15,616 nucleotides of DNA, taken from positions 1 through 15,616 of the forward strand of contig SEBM01000024.1 in the NCBI GenBank assembly GCA_004296145.1. The letters run 5' to 3'. Of this stretch, positions 1-6,335 are shown piece after piece (position 1 is the first letter of the stretch; the number at the start of each line of letters is the position of its first letter). The position numbers were made by a program, and so were the translations under genes. The notes beneath the pieces were generated by a model. The model saw only the letters and a list, made by a program, of their open reading frames with translations, was not told the origin of the DNA and did not search any database. The stretch comes from Flavobacterium sp. GTDB taxonomy: Bacteria > Bacteroidota > Bacteroidia > Flavobacteriales > Flavobacteriaceae.

Positions 1-24
1 GTATATTATTCCAATTTTAATTTC

Positions 25-32
25 TAAATTTG
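25..32 (+). promoter_or_regulatory. Candidate -7 promoter box for etfBA
   Basis: TAAATTTG matches the Bacteroidota -7 consensus TAnnTTTG and ends 33 nt before the etfB start codon, a normal leader length. The expected TTG -33 element would lie at or beyond the left edge and is not visible, so only half of the promoter can be judged. Confidence 0.4.
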
Positions 33-65
33 TAAAAGAATATTATAAATATAAAATATATACTT

Positions 66-812
66 ATGAAAATATTAGTTTGCATCAGCCATGTGCCTGA
101 TACTACTTCAAAAATTAACTTCTCAAATGGTGACTCAGAATTCGATACCAATGGCGTTCAATATGTGATTAATCCTAACGACGAGTTTGGTTTAACACGT
201 GCAATTTGGTTTCAGGAACAACAAGGAGCTACTGTAACTGTAGTTAATGTTGGAGGCCCTGATACTGAGCCAACTTTACGTAAAGCACTTGCTATTGGTG
301 CAAACGAAGCGATTCGTGTAAACGCTAATCCAACTGATGGTTTTTTTGTTGCAAAACAACTTGCTGAAGTAATTAAAAACGGAGGTTACGATTTAGTAAT
401 TGCAGGAAAAGAATCTTTGGATTATAATGGTGGAATGGTTCCTGGTATGATTGCCGGAATTTTAGGTTCTAACTTTTTAAACTCTTGTACAAGTTTAACT
501 GTTGATGGAAACAATGTAAAAGCAGTTCGTGAGATCGATGGAGGAAAAGAAACTGTAGCGACAACTTTACCACTAATCATTGGAGGTCAGAAAGGTCTTG
601 TTGAAGAAAAAGATTTACGTATTCCGAACATGAGAGGTATCATGACAGCAAGAACAAAAGCTCTTACTATTTTGGAACCGGTTGATGCTCCTGTAAATAC
701 AAAAGCAGTAAAATTTGAAAAACCAGCTCCAAAATCAGCAGTGAAATTAATTTCTCCTGATAATTTAGATGAGTTAATCAATTTATTACACAACGAAGCG
801 AAGGTGATTTAA
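66..812 (+). CDS. etfB: Electron transfer flavoprotein subunit beta
   Basis: Encodes the 248-residue beta subunit of the cytoplasmic electron transfer flavoprotein, which forms a heterodimer with EtfA and carries electrons from acyl-CoA and related dehydrogenases to the quinone pool. The family is recognised by the N-terminal MKILVCISHVPDT, by GKESLDYNGGMVPGM at residues 114-128 (the AMP-binding loop in this family), and by the signature LRIPNMRGIMTARTKAL at residues 184-200. Length is typical for EtfB (about 250 residues). The ATG follows an A/T-rich leader with no Shine-Dalgarno site, as usual in Bacteroidota. etfA follows on the same strand after 144 nt of repeat-rich spacer, so the two are probably cotranscribed from the promoter at the left edge. 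No truncation or unusual codon use is seen. Confidence 0.96.
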   Translation: MKILVCISHVPDTTSKINFSNGDSEFDTNGVQYVINPNDEFGLTRAIWFQEQQGATVTVVNVGGPDTEPTLRKALAIGANEAIRVNANPTDGFFVAKQLAEVIKNGGYDLVIAGKESLDYNGGMVPGMIAGILGSNFLNSCTSLTVDGNNVKAVREIDGGKETVATTLPLIIGGQKGLVEEKDLRIPNMRGIMTARTKALTILEPVDAPVNTKAVKFEKPAPKSAVKLISPDNLDELINLLHNEAKVI

Positions 813-822
813 GATTGTAGAG

Positions 823-951
823 TTTAGATTTTAGATTGCAAGTCGCAATACTAAATCTAAAATCAACATTGGATTCACTTCAAATCTAAATCAATAATCA
901 TTTTAGATTTCAAATTTAAAAAATCTGAAATCTAAAATCTAAAATCTAAAA
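823..951. repeat. TCTAAAA heptamer repeat with inverted copies
   Basis: The etfB-etfA spacer is built from repeats of TCTAAAA and its complement TTTTAGA. Three exact tandem heptamers occupy 931-951, ending 5 nt before the etfA ATG. Two inverted pairs are visible: 827-837 with 854-864 (11 bp) and 900-911 with 927-938 (12 bp). Related blocks lie before thyA and accD in this window. I know such repeats as common in Flavobacterium intergenic DNA; a function is not established from the sequence. Confidence 0.75.
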
Positions 952-956
952 TTATT

Positions 957-1925
957 ATGTCATTATTAATATATGCAGAATCTGCAGAAGGAAAATTTAA
1001 AAAAGTTGCTTTCGAATTAGCTTCATACGCGAAGAAAGTAGCAGAAACTTTAGGAACAACTGTTACTGCTGTAACAGTAAACATTAGCGATGTAAGCGAA
1101 TTAGCAAAATACGGAGTTGATAAAGTTTTAAAAGTAAACAACGATAAATTAGCAGGATTTACAGCAAAGGCTTACGCTGATGTAATCAAACAAGCTGCTC
1201 AAAAAGAAGGAGCAAAAGTAATTTTACTTTCTTCTACTACAGACAGTATTTATCTTTCATCATTAGTAGCCGTTTCTTTAGAAGCTGGTTTTGCTTCAAA
1301 TGTTGTTGGATTACCGGTAAGCACTTCTCCTTTTCAGGTAAAAAGAAATGCTTTCTCAAACAAAGCTTTTAATATTACAGAAATCAATACAGATGTAAAA
1401 GTTCTTGGTCTTGCTAAAAACTCTTATGGTATTTTTGAAAGCGCAGGAGCTGGTGCTACAGAAGATTTTAACCCAACAATTGGAGACAATGACTTTGGTG
1501 TAAAAGTTGAATCTGTAGAAAAAGTATCCGGAAAAGTTTCTATTGCTGATGCTGACGTGGTTGTTTCTGGCGGACGTGGACTTAAAGGTCCTGAAAACTG
1601 GGGACTAATCGAAGATTTAGCTGCTGTTTTAGGTGCTGCTACAGCATGTTCTAAACCAGTTTCTGATTTAGGATGGAGACCTCACAGCGAACACGTTGGA
1701 CAAACAGGAAAACCAGTTGCGACAAATTTATACATTGCAGTTGGAATTTCAGGAGCGATTCAGCATATTGCGGGTATTAACTCATCAAAAGTAAAAGTTG
1801 TAATCAACAGTGATCCGGAAGCTCCTTTCTTTAAAGTAGCAGATTATGGTATTGTTGGAGATGCTTTTGAAATCGTACCACAATTAACTGAGAAATTAAA
1901 AGCATTTAAAGCGCAACATTCTTAG
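957..1925 (+). CDS. etfA: Electron transfer flavoprotein subunit alpha
   Basis: Encodes the 322-residue FAD-carrying alpha subunit of the electron transfer flavoprotein; with EtfB it accepts electrons from dehydrogenases of fatty-acid and amino-acid catabolism. The N-terminal Rossmann-like domain spans roughly residues 1-185. The C-terminal FAD domain shows GGRGLK at 205-210, SKPVSDLGWRPHSEHVGQTGK from 232 onward, and ATNLYIAVGISGAIQH at 255-270, all hallmark FAD contacts of EtfA. The C-terminal NSDPEAPFFKVADYGIVGD is also a family signature. The ATG lies 5 nt after a tandem heptamer array. The gene is the second of the etfBA pair and is followed by a strong hairpin terminator. Length is normal for the family. 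Confidence 0.96.
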   Translation: MSLLIYAESAEGKFKKVAFELASYAKKVAETLGTTVTAVTVNISDVSELAKYGVDKVLKVNNDKLAGFTAKAYADVIKQAAQKEGAKVILLSSTTDSIYLSSLVAVSLEAGFASNVVGLPVSTSPFQVKRNAFSNKAFNITEINTDVKVLGLAKNSYGIFESAGAGATEDFNPTIGDNDFGVKVESVEKVSGKVSIADADVVVSGGRGLKGPENWGLIEDLAAVLGAATACSKPVSDLGWRPHSEHVGQTGKPVATNLYIAVGISGAIQHIAGINSSKVKVVINSDPEAPFFKVADYGIVGDAFEIVPQLTEKLKAFKAQHS

Positions 1926-1950
1926 AAATAAAATTCTCTGCAAAAATATA

Positions 1951-1998
1951 GCTGCCTAAAAATAAGATAATCGTATCTTTGCTTTAGGTGGCTTTTTT
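1951..1998 (+). terminator. Intrinsic terminator after etfBA
   Basis: Outer arms 1951-1960 and 1983-1992 pair over 10 positions (two G-U wobbles). An inner stem (AAGATA with TATCTT) lies between them, and six T residues follow at 1993-1998. It sits 26 nt after the etfA stop and fits a rho-independent terminator for the etf operon. Confidence 0.75.
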
Positions 1999-2013
1999 GT
2001 TCGGTTATTTTTG
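1974..2013 (+). promoter_or_regulatory. Two candidate -7 boxes upstream of the DUF151 nuclease gene
   Basis: TATCTTTG at 1974-1981 and TATTTTTG at 2006-2013 both match TAnnTTTG. The second has a TTG 24 nt upstream (1979-1981), slightly beyond the usual 17-23 nt spacing; the first has no TTG at the right distance. Both overlap or abut the etfBA terminator and lie about 80-110 nt before the next gene. Either could drive it; the choice is not resolved. Confidence 0.3.
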
Positions 2014-2091
2014 ATTAAAATTGCACCTTTATTTTCCAATCAAATAAAGTATTAAAATGAGGCATTTATTTGCCCTTTTTTACCCACATAT

Positions 2092-2715
2092 ATGAGTCTA
2101 GTAAAATTATCTATCAAAGGAATTTCATACAGTCAAACTCAAAATGGCGCTTATGCCCTTATTTTGAATGAAGTTGATGGCGAAAGAAAACTTCCTATTG
2201 TTATTGGTGCTTTTGAAGCCCAATCAATCGCTATTGCATTAGAAAAAGAAATAAAACCTCCACGCCCGCTGACGCACGATTTATTCAAAAATTTCGCAGA
2301 AAGATTTGACATTGTCGTTAAGCAGGTAATCATACACAAACTTGTTGACGGTGTTTTTTATTCAAGTTTAATTTGCGAAAGAGATAAAATCGAAGAAATT
2401 ATTGATGCCAGAACTTCTGATGCTATTGCTTTGGCTTTACGCTTTAATGCTCCGATTTTTACTTATAAAAACATTTTGGACAAAGCCGGAATTTATTTAA
2501 AATCAAATACTGCCGATACAGATCAGGGATCTCAGGAAATTGACGATGTCTTATCCAATCCGGAAACTTTTGGTCATGAAGAAGAAAGCAACCAATCTGG
2601 AGATGTTTATTCAAAACATAGTTTACAAGAGCTAAATGATCTTTTGGATCAGGCCGTTTCCCAGGAAGATTATGAGAAAGCAGCAAAAATCAGAGACGAG
2701 ATTTCAAAGAGATAA
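2092..2715 (+). CDS. Bifunctional nuclease family protein (DUF151) with C-terminal UVR motif
   Basis: A 207-residue soluble protein. Residues 1 to about 138 form the DUF151/bifunctional-nuclease domain, seen in LPIVIGAFEAQSIA (34-47), RPLTHDLF (58-65) and DARTSDAIALALR (105-117). Plant and archaeal members of this family have been reported to show DNase/RNase activity. An acidic, Ser/Gln-rich linker (about 140-172) leads to residues 174-206, which match the UvrB/UvrC (UVR) motif: LNDLLDQAVSQEDYEKAAKI followed by RDEI. In UvrB and UvrC this motif mediates protein-protein contact, so a partner-binding role is inferred here. No signal peptide is visible. thyA follows on the same strand after a 63-nt repeat-rich gap, and the two may be cotranscribed. 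The physiological substrate is unknown. Confidence 0.88.
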   Translation: MSLVKLSIKGISYSQTQNGAYALILNEVDGERKLPIVIGAFEAQSIAIALEKEIKPPRPLTHDLFKNFAERFDIVVKQVIIHKLVDGVFYSSLICERDKIEEIIDARTSDAIALALRFNAPIFTYKNILDKAGIYLKSNTADTDQGSQEIDDVLSNPETFGHEEESNQSGDVYSKHSLQELNDLLDQAVSQEDYEKAAKIRDEISKR

Positions 2716-2771
2716 AATCTGAATTTTAGATTTTAGACGCAAGATTTCAGATTTATTACTTTTAGATTTTA
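2713..2771. repeat. TTTTAGA-type repeat before thyA
   Basis: The spacer holds several TTTTAGA or near-TTTTAGA units (about 2724-2737 and 2759-2770). An 8-bp inverted pair, 2713-2720 with 2728-2735, begins at the stop codon of the nuclease gene itself. It belongs to the same repeat family as the blocks before etfA and accD, mostly in the opposite orientation. Confidence 0.65.
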
Positions 2772-2778
2772 CAACAAA

Positions 2779-3630
2779 ATGAAACAATACTTAGATTTAG
2801 TAAAACACGTTTTAGAAAACGGCAATCAAAAAGGAGACCGTACAGGAACAGGAACAAAAAGTGTTTTTGGTTATCAGATGCGTTTTGATTTAAGTGAAGG
2901 TTTCCCAATGGTTACGACCAAAAAATTACATTTAAAATCGATTATTTACGAACTGCTTTGGTTCTTAAAAGGTGATACCAATATTAAATATCTTCAGGAA
3001 AACGGAGTGAAAATCTGGGATGCCTGGGCAGATTCAAATGGTGATTTAGGACCTGTTTACGGACATCAATGGCGCAATTGGAATAGTGAGGAAATTGATC
3101 AGATTACTGAATTAATTACTGAACTTAAAACAAATCCTAATAGTCGCAGAATGTTGGTTTCGGCCTGGAATCCTTCTGTTTTACCGGATACAAAAAAGTC
3201 ATTTGAAGAAAATGTAGCAAACAACAAAGCGGCATTGCCTCCTTGTCATGCCTTTTTTCAATTTTACGTAACAAGTCCGGATCCTGAAAAAGGAGAAACA
3301 AAAGGAAAATTATCATGTCAGTTATATCAAAGAAGTGCTGATATATTTTTGGGAGTTCCTTTTAACATTGCATCTTACGCTCTTTTAACTATGATGATTG
3401 CGCAAGTTTGCGATTTAGAATATGGCGAATTTATACACACGTTTGGAGACGCACATATTTACAACAATCATTTTGAACAATTAGAATTACAATTGACACG
3501 TGAGCCTAAACCATTGCCAAAAATGATTTTAAATCCGGAAATCAAAAACATCTTTGATTTTGATTACGATGATTTTACACTTTTAGATTACGAACCACAC
3601 GCCGGCATAAAAGGCAGTGTTGCTGTATAA
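2779..3630 (+). CDS. thyA: Thymidylate synthase
   Basis: Converts dUMP and 5,10-methylene-tetrahydrofolate to dTMP and dihydrofolate in the cytoplasm. The 283-residue protein shows RTGTGTKS at 21-28, the phosphate-binding arginine pair at 123-124 (NSRRMLVSAWNP), the catalytic nucleophile Cys156 in LPPCHAFFQFYV, RSAD at 185-188, FNIASYALL at 195-203 and DAHIYNNH at 224-231. It is about 20 residues longer than E. coli ThyA (264), with extra residues around 133-151 and 165-177, just before and after the active-site cysteine; such inserts occur in other bacterial ThyA proteins. folA lies about 930 bp downstream on the same strand, so the enzyme that recycles its dihydrofolate product is close by. 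A bidirectional terminator follows the stop directly. Confidence 0.97.
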   Translation: MKQYLDLVKHVLENGNQKGDRTGTGTKSVFGYQMRFDLSEGFPMVTTKKLHLKSIIYELLWFLKGDTNIKYLQENGVKIWDAWADSNGDLGPVYGHQWRNWNSEEIDQITELITELKTNPNSRRMLVSAWNPSVLPDTKKSFEENVANNKAALPPCHAFFQFYVTSPDPEKGETKGKLSCQLYQRSADIFLGVPFNIASYALLTMMIAQVCDLEYGEFIHTFGDAHIYNNHFEQLELQLTREPKPLPKMILNPEIKNIFDFDYDDFTLLDYEPHAGIKGSVAV

Positions 3631-3633
3631 AAT

Positions 3634-3661
3634 AAAAAATCCGCTTTTCAGCGGATTTTTT
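3634..3661. terminator. Bidirectional terminator between thyA and the CBM48 gene
   Basis: Twelve bp pair perfectly: 3634-3645 with 3650-3661, loop TTTC, GC-rich core CCGC/GCGG. An A run on one side and a T run on the other give a poly-U tail for both directions. It starts 4 nt after the thyA stop and abuts the stop codon of the convergent gene at 3662. Confidence 0.88.
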
Positions 3662-3958
3662 TTATATCACTAGTACGCTGTTTTCGCTTCCCGCATAATC
3701 ATTCCATCTGTATGAATCTGCTTCAGGTTCATTCACATAAGTTCCGTCGATTACATATTTAAACTCGTAAATTGCATCTTTAACCAAGTCATAAGTTGCT
3801 TTAAAAGTTCCATTTTTCAACTTACTCAAAGTTCCTTCCTCAGCGTTCCAATTATTAAAATCTCCCACTACAGACGCTGTATCAGCATCCTTCGCATCAA
3901 TTGAAAATGTTACTTTACAAACTGGTTTTGTTTTTACAAATTGTTTCTTCAAAGACAT
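3662..3958 (-). CDS. Stand-alone isoamylase N-terminal/CBM48-like domain protein
   Basis: A 98-residue protein made almost wholly of one early-set (E-set) beta-sandwich domain of the kind found in glycogen-branching enzymes, isoamylases and the AMPK beta subunit. Diagnostic features are VGDFNNWN at 31-38, with the conserved Trp37, and YEFKYVIDG at 64-72, followed by a Y-V-N-E-P segment like the family's Y-x-x-D/E-P. No catalytic module, signal peptide or membrane segment is present, so it is probably a cytoplasmic carbohydrate-binding or regulatory domain; glycogen binding is inferred only. The gene converges on thyA with a shared terminator and is divergent from the 2TM gene across a 237-bp A/T-rich spacer. 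No perfect promoter box is seen there; the best is a 7/8 match at 4005-4012. Confidence 0.85.
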   Translation of the reverse strand: MSLKKQFVKTKPVCKVTFSIDAKDADTASVVGDFNNWNAEEGTLSKLKNGTFKATYDLVKDAIYEFKYVIDGTYVNEPEADSYRWNDYAGSENSVLVI

Positions 3959-4195
3959 AACTATTTAATTTTTAGATTGATACGTCTAAATTACATAATT
4001 CTGACAAACATTCAATGCACGCTTTGCCGAATTGTGATAATAGCAAAAAGGCAATATCAATTTCATTCATTTCATAATTAATCACGCCTTAAATTTTGGA
4101 TTTCAGATTGTTAGATCATTTTAAGACAAATATTCTGCGATCGAAATATTGTGTTTTGAAAATAAATTTTAACTTTATAATCTCATTTATATCTT

Positions 4196-4549
4196 ATGGA
4201 AAAAGAAGCACACGAACAATATGAGTACGCCAGAAGAAGACTCAGACAGAAGAAAATACTTTATTTTCATTTTGTTCTTTTTCTTTTAGGCAGTTTATTT
4301 TTATTTATTGCTAATAGATTCTTTGGAGTTGGCGTTAATGTAGACAACACTAATCAACATTGGTGTATTTGGGTTATAACCATCTGGCTTTTTATTTTTA
4401 TCCTTCATTTTATAAAAGTATATATCACAGATAGATTTATGAACAAAAAATGGGAAAGAGAACAAATTGACAGACTTGTTGGTTTACAGCAAAAAAGAAT
4501 CAGTCAATTAGAATCAAAAATAAACGCAGATTCCGAAAACAAAATTTAG
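4196..4549 (+). CDS. 2TM domain-containing membrane protein
   Basis: A 117-residue protein with an N-terminal charged segment (EQYEYARRRLRQKK, 7-20), two hydrophobic helices at about 21-40 and 57-76 joined by a short polar loop, and a charged C-terminal tail (84-113) that looks helical or coiled-coil. The ARRR...K...H pattern before helix 1, the W...W spacing into helix 2 and the later KKWEREQI match the 2TM domain family, common in Bacteroidota either alone or fused to LytTR or histidine-kinase proteins. No biochemical role is known for stand-alone members. The gene ends 11 nt before folA, so the two are likely cotranscribed. Confidence 0.8.
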   Translation: MEKEAHEQYEYARRRLRQKKILYFHFVLFLLGSLFLFIANRFFGVGVNVDNTNQHWCIWVITIWLFIFILHFIKVYITDRFMNKKWEREQIDRLVGLQQKRISQLESKINADSENKI

Positions 4550-4560
4550 TTTAGAATACC

Positions 4561-5043
4561 ATGATTATAATGATAGCGGCTGTTGCCGAAAACAATGCTC
4601 TTGGAAAAAATAATGAATTAGTTTGGCACCTGCCGAATGATTTTAAAAGATTTAAAGCACTTACCACTAACCATTATATTATAATGGGAAGAAAAACTTT
4701 TGAAAGTTTCCCTAAACCATTACCAAACAGAACCCATGTGATTATAACCCGCCAAAAAGATTATAATCCGGAAGGCTGTATTGTAGTAGACAGTATAGAA
4801 AAAGCAATTGCTGCCTGTCCTGAAGATGAAGACTCGTATGTTATAGGCGGTGGAGAAATTTACAACCTGGCTTTGCCTTTTGCCGATATTATAGAAATAA
4901 CCAAAGTACATCATACTTTTGAAGCAGATGCTTTTTTTCCTAAAATTAGTAAAACTGAATGGGAATTAGTAGAGGCGGAAACAAATATAAAAGATGAAAA
5001 ACATCTTTATGATTATACTTACGAAACTTACATTAGAAAATAA
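4561..5043 (+). CDS. folA: Dihydrofolate reductase
   Basis: Reduces dihydrofolate to tetrahydrofolate with NADPH, closing the cycle opened by thymidylate synthase. The 160-residue length is standard for bacterial type I DHFR. Features are MIIMIAAVAENNALGKNNEL at 1-20, the substrate-binding acid Asp27 in WHLPNDFKRF, the NADPH-binding GRKTFES at 43-49, Arg57 in PLPNRTHVIITR, and the glycine-rich VIGGGEIY at 94-101. The start at MIIMIAA aligns with E. coli MISLIAA; the in-frame ATG three codons later would trim the first beta strand and is less likely. The gene sits directly behind the 2TM gene and ends one base before a hairpin. Confidence 0.96.
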   Translation: MIIMIAAVAENNALGKNNELVWHLPNDFKRFKALTTNHYIIMGRKTFESFPKPLPNRTHVIITRQKDYNPEGCIVVDSIEKAIAACPEDEDSYVIGGGEIYNLALPFADIIEITKVHHTFEADAFFPKISKTEWELVEAETNIKDEKHLYDYTYETYIRK

Positions 5044-5071
5044 AAGAACACCCTCAAAAGAGGGTGTTCTT
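5044..5071. terminator. Hairpin terminator after folA, stronger on the minus strand
   Basis: Perfect 12-bp stem, 5044-5055 with 5060-5071, core ACCCTC/GAGGGT, loop AAAA, starting immediately after the folA stop. On the plus strand the tail after the stem is AATAATAAT, a weak U tract. Read on the minus strand the stem is followed by a T-rich run (TTATTTTC), so it is probably bidirectional and may be better for a transcript coming from the right. Confidence 0.75.
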
Positions 5072-5580
5072 AATAATAATGATTTCCAGCTTAGGACTCC
5101 TCAGGAATAGAATTTGGTAAAAATAAAAATCACCTGACATGACTGTTATAACATTTGATATTTCCTGAGACAAGCCTCAGAAAAGGTCTTTAATACCAAA
5201 TACCACGAAGGTATTAAAGACAAGAAAATTAAAATTTCCAAAAACAAATTTAATCCTAAGAACGTAATTGTGCTTTAAAAAAGAATATTGCTATAAGAAC
5301 AATATTTTCAAAAACTACTACCTGAACAAACAAATAACCAGCACAGAAGCATTCATTTGATTTAAGTCACTAACACTAGCAATCATTAAATATTTTCAAT
5401 ATTTTACAGGACAAAATTGCCTATAATTTCTTACACCCACAATACCCACTTACCGTGATTTTTTTTAAATACCTATTTTAGGTGAGCATTTAAAAAAGGG
5501 ATCTCAGATAAAAAAAACATTTCTGCACCAATTACTTTTACAAATTAAAAAACTGAATTACAGTTAAAGAAGATTTGTAT
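5072..5580. other. Gene-free region with several hairpins
   Basis: About 510 bp with no ORF that resembles a protein I know. It contains a perfect 12-bp stem with a 12-nt loop (5186-5197 with 5210-5221), a 7-bp stem (5284-5290 with 5300-5306), and an 8-bp long-range match (5100-5107 with 5162-5169). One arm of that match can instead pair locally with 5176-5180, so the two pairings exclude each other. I found no convincing promoter on either strand inside the region, apart from the ubiE box at its right edge. It could hold a structured RNA, a decayed gene or only regulatory spacer; I cannot decide between these. Confidence 0.4.
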
Positions 5581-5588
5581 TATATTTG
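5581..5588 (+). promoter_or_regulatory. Candidate -7 promoter box for ubiE-porT
   Basis: TATATTTG matches TAnnTTTG and ends 14 nt before the ubiE ATG, implying a very short leader. No TTG lies at the preferred 17-23 nt distance upstream; the nearest (5575-5577) is too close. The call rests on the -7 box alone. Confidence 0.45.
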
Positions 5589-5602
5589 CCTAAATAAAAA
5601 AA

Positions 5603-6334
5603 ATGTCTGAAAAAATAACTCCGTATAAAAATTCATCATTAGGCAAAAAAGAACAAGTTGCCCAAATGTTTGATACCATTTCTGGAAACTATGATAATCT
5701 AAACCGCGTAATTTCTTTTGGAATTGATGTGAAGTGGAGAAAAAAAGTATTGAAAATAGTTTCGGATAAAAAACCAAAGAACATTCTTGATATAGCTACA
5801 GGAACAGGCGATTTAGCTATTTTGATGGCAAAAACAAATGCAGAAAAAATAATCGGTTTAGATATTTCTGCCGGAATGCTGGAGGTTGGAAAAAAGAAAG
5901 TTGAAGAGAAAAAATTATCAAATGTTATTGAACTTGTTTTAGGGGATTCTGAAAACATTCCTTATGAGGATAATTATTTTGATGCTATAACAGTAGGTTT
6001 TGGAGTTAGAAATTTTGAAAATCTTGAAAAAGGTTTTGGTGAAATCTTAAGAGTTTTAAAGCCAAATGGCGTTTTTGTAATTCTGGAAACTTCTGTTCCG
6101 GACAAAACTCCTTATAAACAAGGATACCGTTTTTACACTAAAAATATACTTCCGCTTATAGGAAAATTATTTTCTAAAGATAATTCAGCTTATGGATATT
6201 TGTCTGAATCTGCAGCTGCTTTTCCTTATGGAGAAGCGTTGAACAATATTTTAAGAAAAATTGGGTTTATAGATGTTGTGGCCATGCCTCAAACTTTTGG
6301 AGTTGCGACCATTTATTCTGCTTCTAAAAAATAG
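5603..6334 (+). CDS. ubiE: Demethylmenaquinone methyltransferase (UbiE/MenG)
   Basis: SAM-dependent C-methyltransferase that makes menaquinone from demethylmenaquinone; Bacteroidota generally use menaquinone, so the MenG reaction is the relevant one. The 243-residue protein carries the family signature YDNLNRVISFGIDVKWRK (30-47), SAM motif I ILDIATGTGDLAI (61-73), the acidic ribose-binding GLDIS (85-89), the SAM-adenine region GDSENIPYEDNYFDA (114-128), and GVRNFEN at 134-140, part of the second UbiE signature. Length is normal. The gene has its own -7 box, and porT begins one nucleotide after the stop, so the two are almost certainly translated from one mRNA. Confidence 0.95.
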   Translation: MSEKITPYKNSSLGKKEQVAQMFDTISGNYDNLNRVISFGIDVKWRKKVLKIVSDKKPKNILDIATGTGDLAILMAKTNAEKIIGLDISAGMLEVGKKKVEEKKLSNVIELVLGDSENIPYEDNYFDAITVGFGVRNFENLEKGFGEILRVLKPNGVFVILETSVPDKTPYKQGYRFYTKNILPLIGKLFSKDNSAYGYLSESAAAFPYGEALNNILRKIGFIDVVAMPQTFGVATIYSASKK

Positions 6335-6335
6335 T

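Noticed and set aside
2779..5043. thyA-folA considered a mobile antifolate-resistance cassette
   Set aside because: Both genes match their surroundings in base use and lack integron or transposon signs; they are separated by two other genes and look chromosomal.
5057..5143. 28-codon minus-strand ORF starting ATGTCAGG and ending within the folA hairpin
   Set aside because: It ends within the terminator stem, has no promoter or recognisable protein features, and is of a length expected by chance.
5072..5580. tRNA, 6S RNA or tmRNA in the long spacer
   Set aside because: No cloverleaf, no T-loop-like GTTCRA segment with matching acceptor stem, and no recognisable 6S or tmRNA layout; only generic hairpins are visible.
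5689..5958. 89-residue open frame on the minus strand inside ubiE
   Set aside because: Overlaps the UbiE signature and SAM-binding motifs; its composition (Phe/Ser/Ile-rich) is that of a reverse-complement shadow.
6273..6335. Upstream in-frame start extending porT into ubiE
   Set aside because: It would put 21 residues before the signal peptide; the ATG at 6336 gives a standard MKK signal sequence one base after the ubiE stop.
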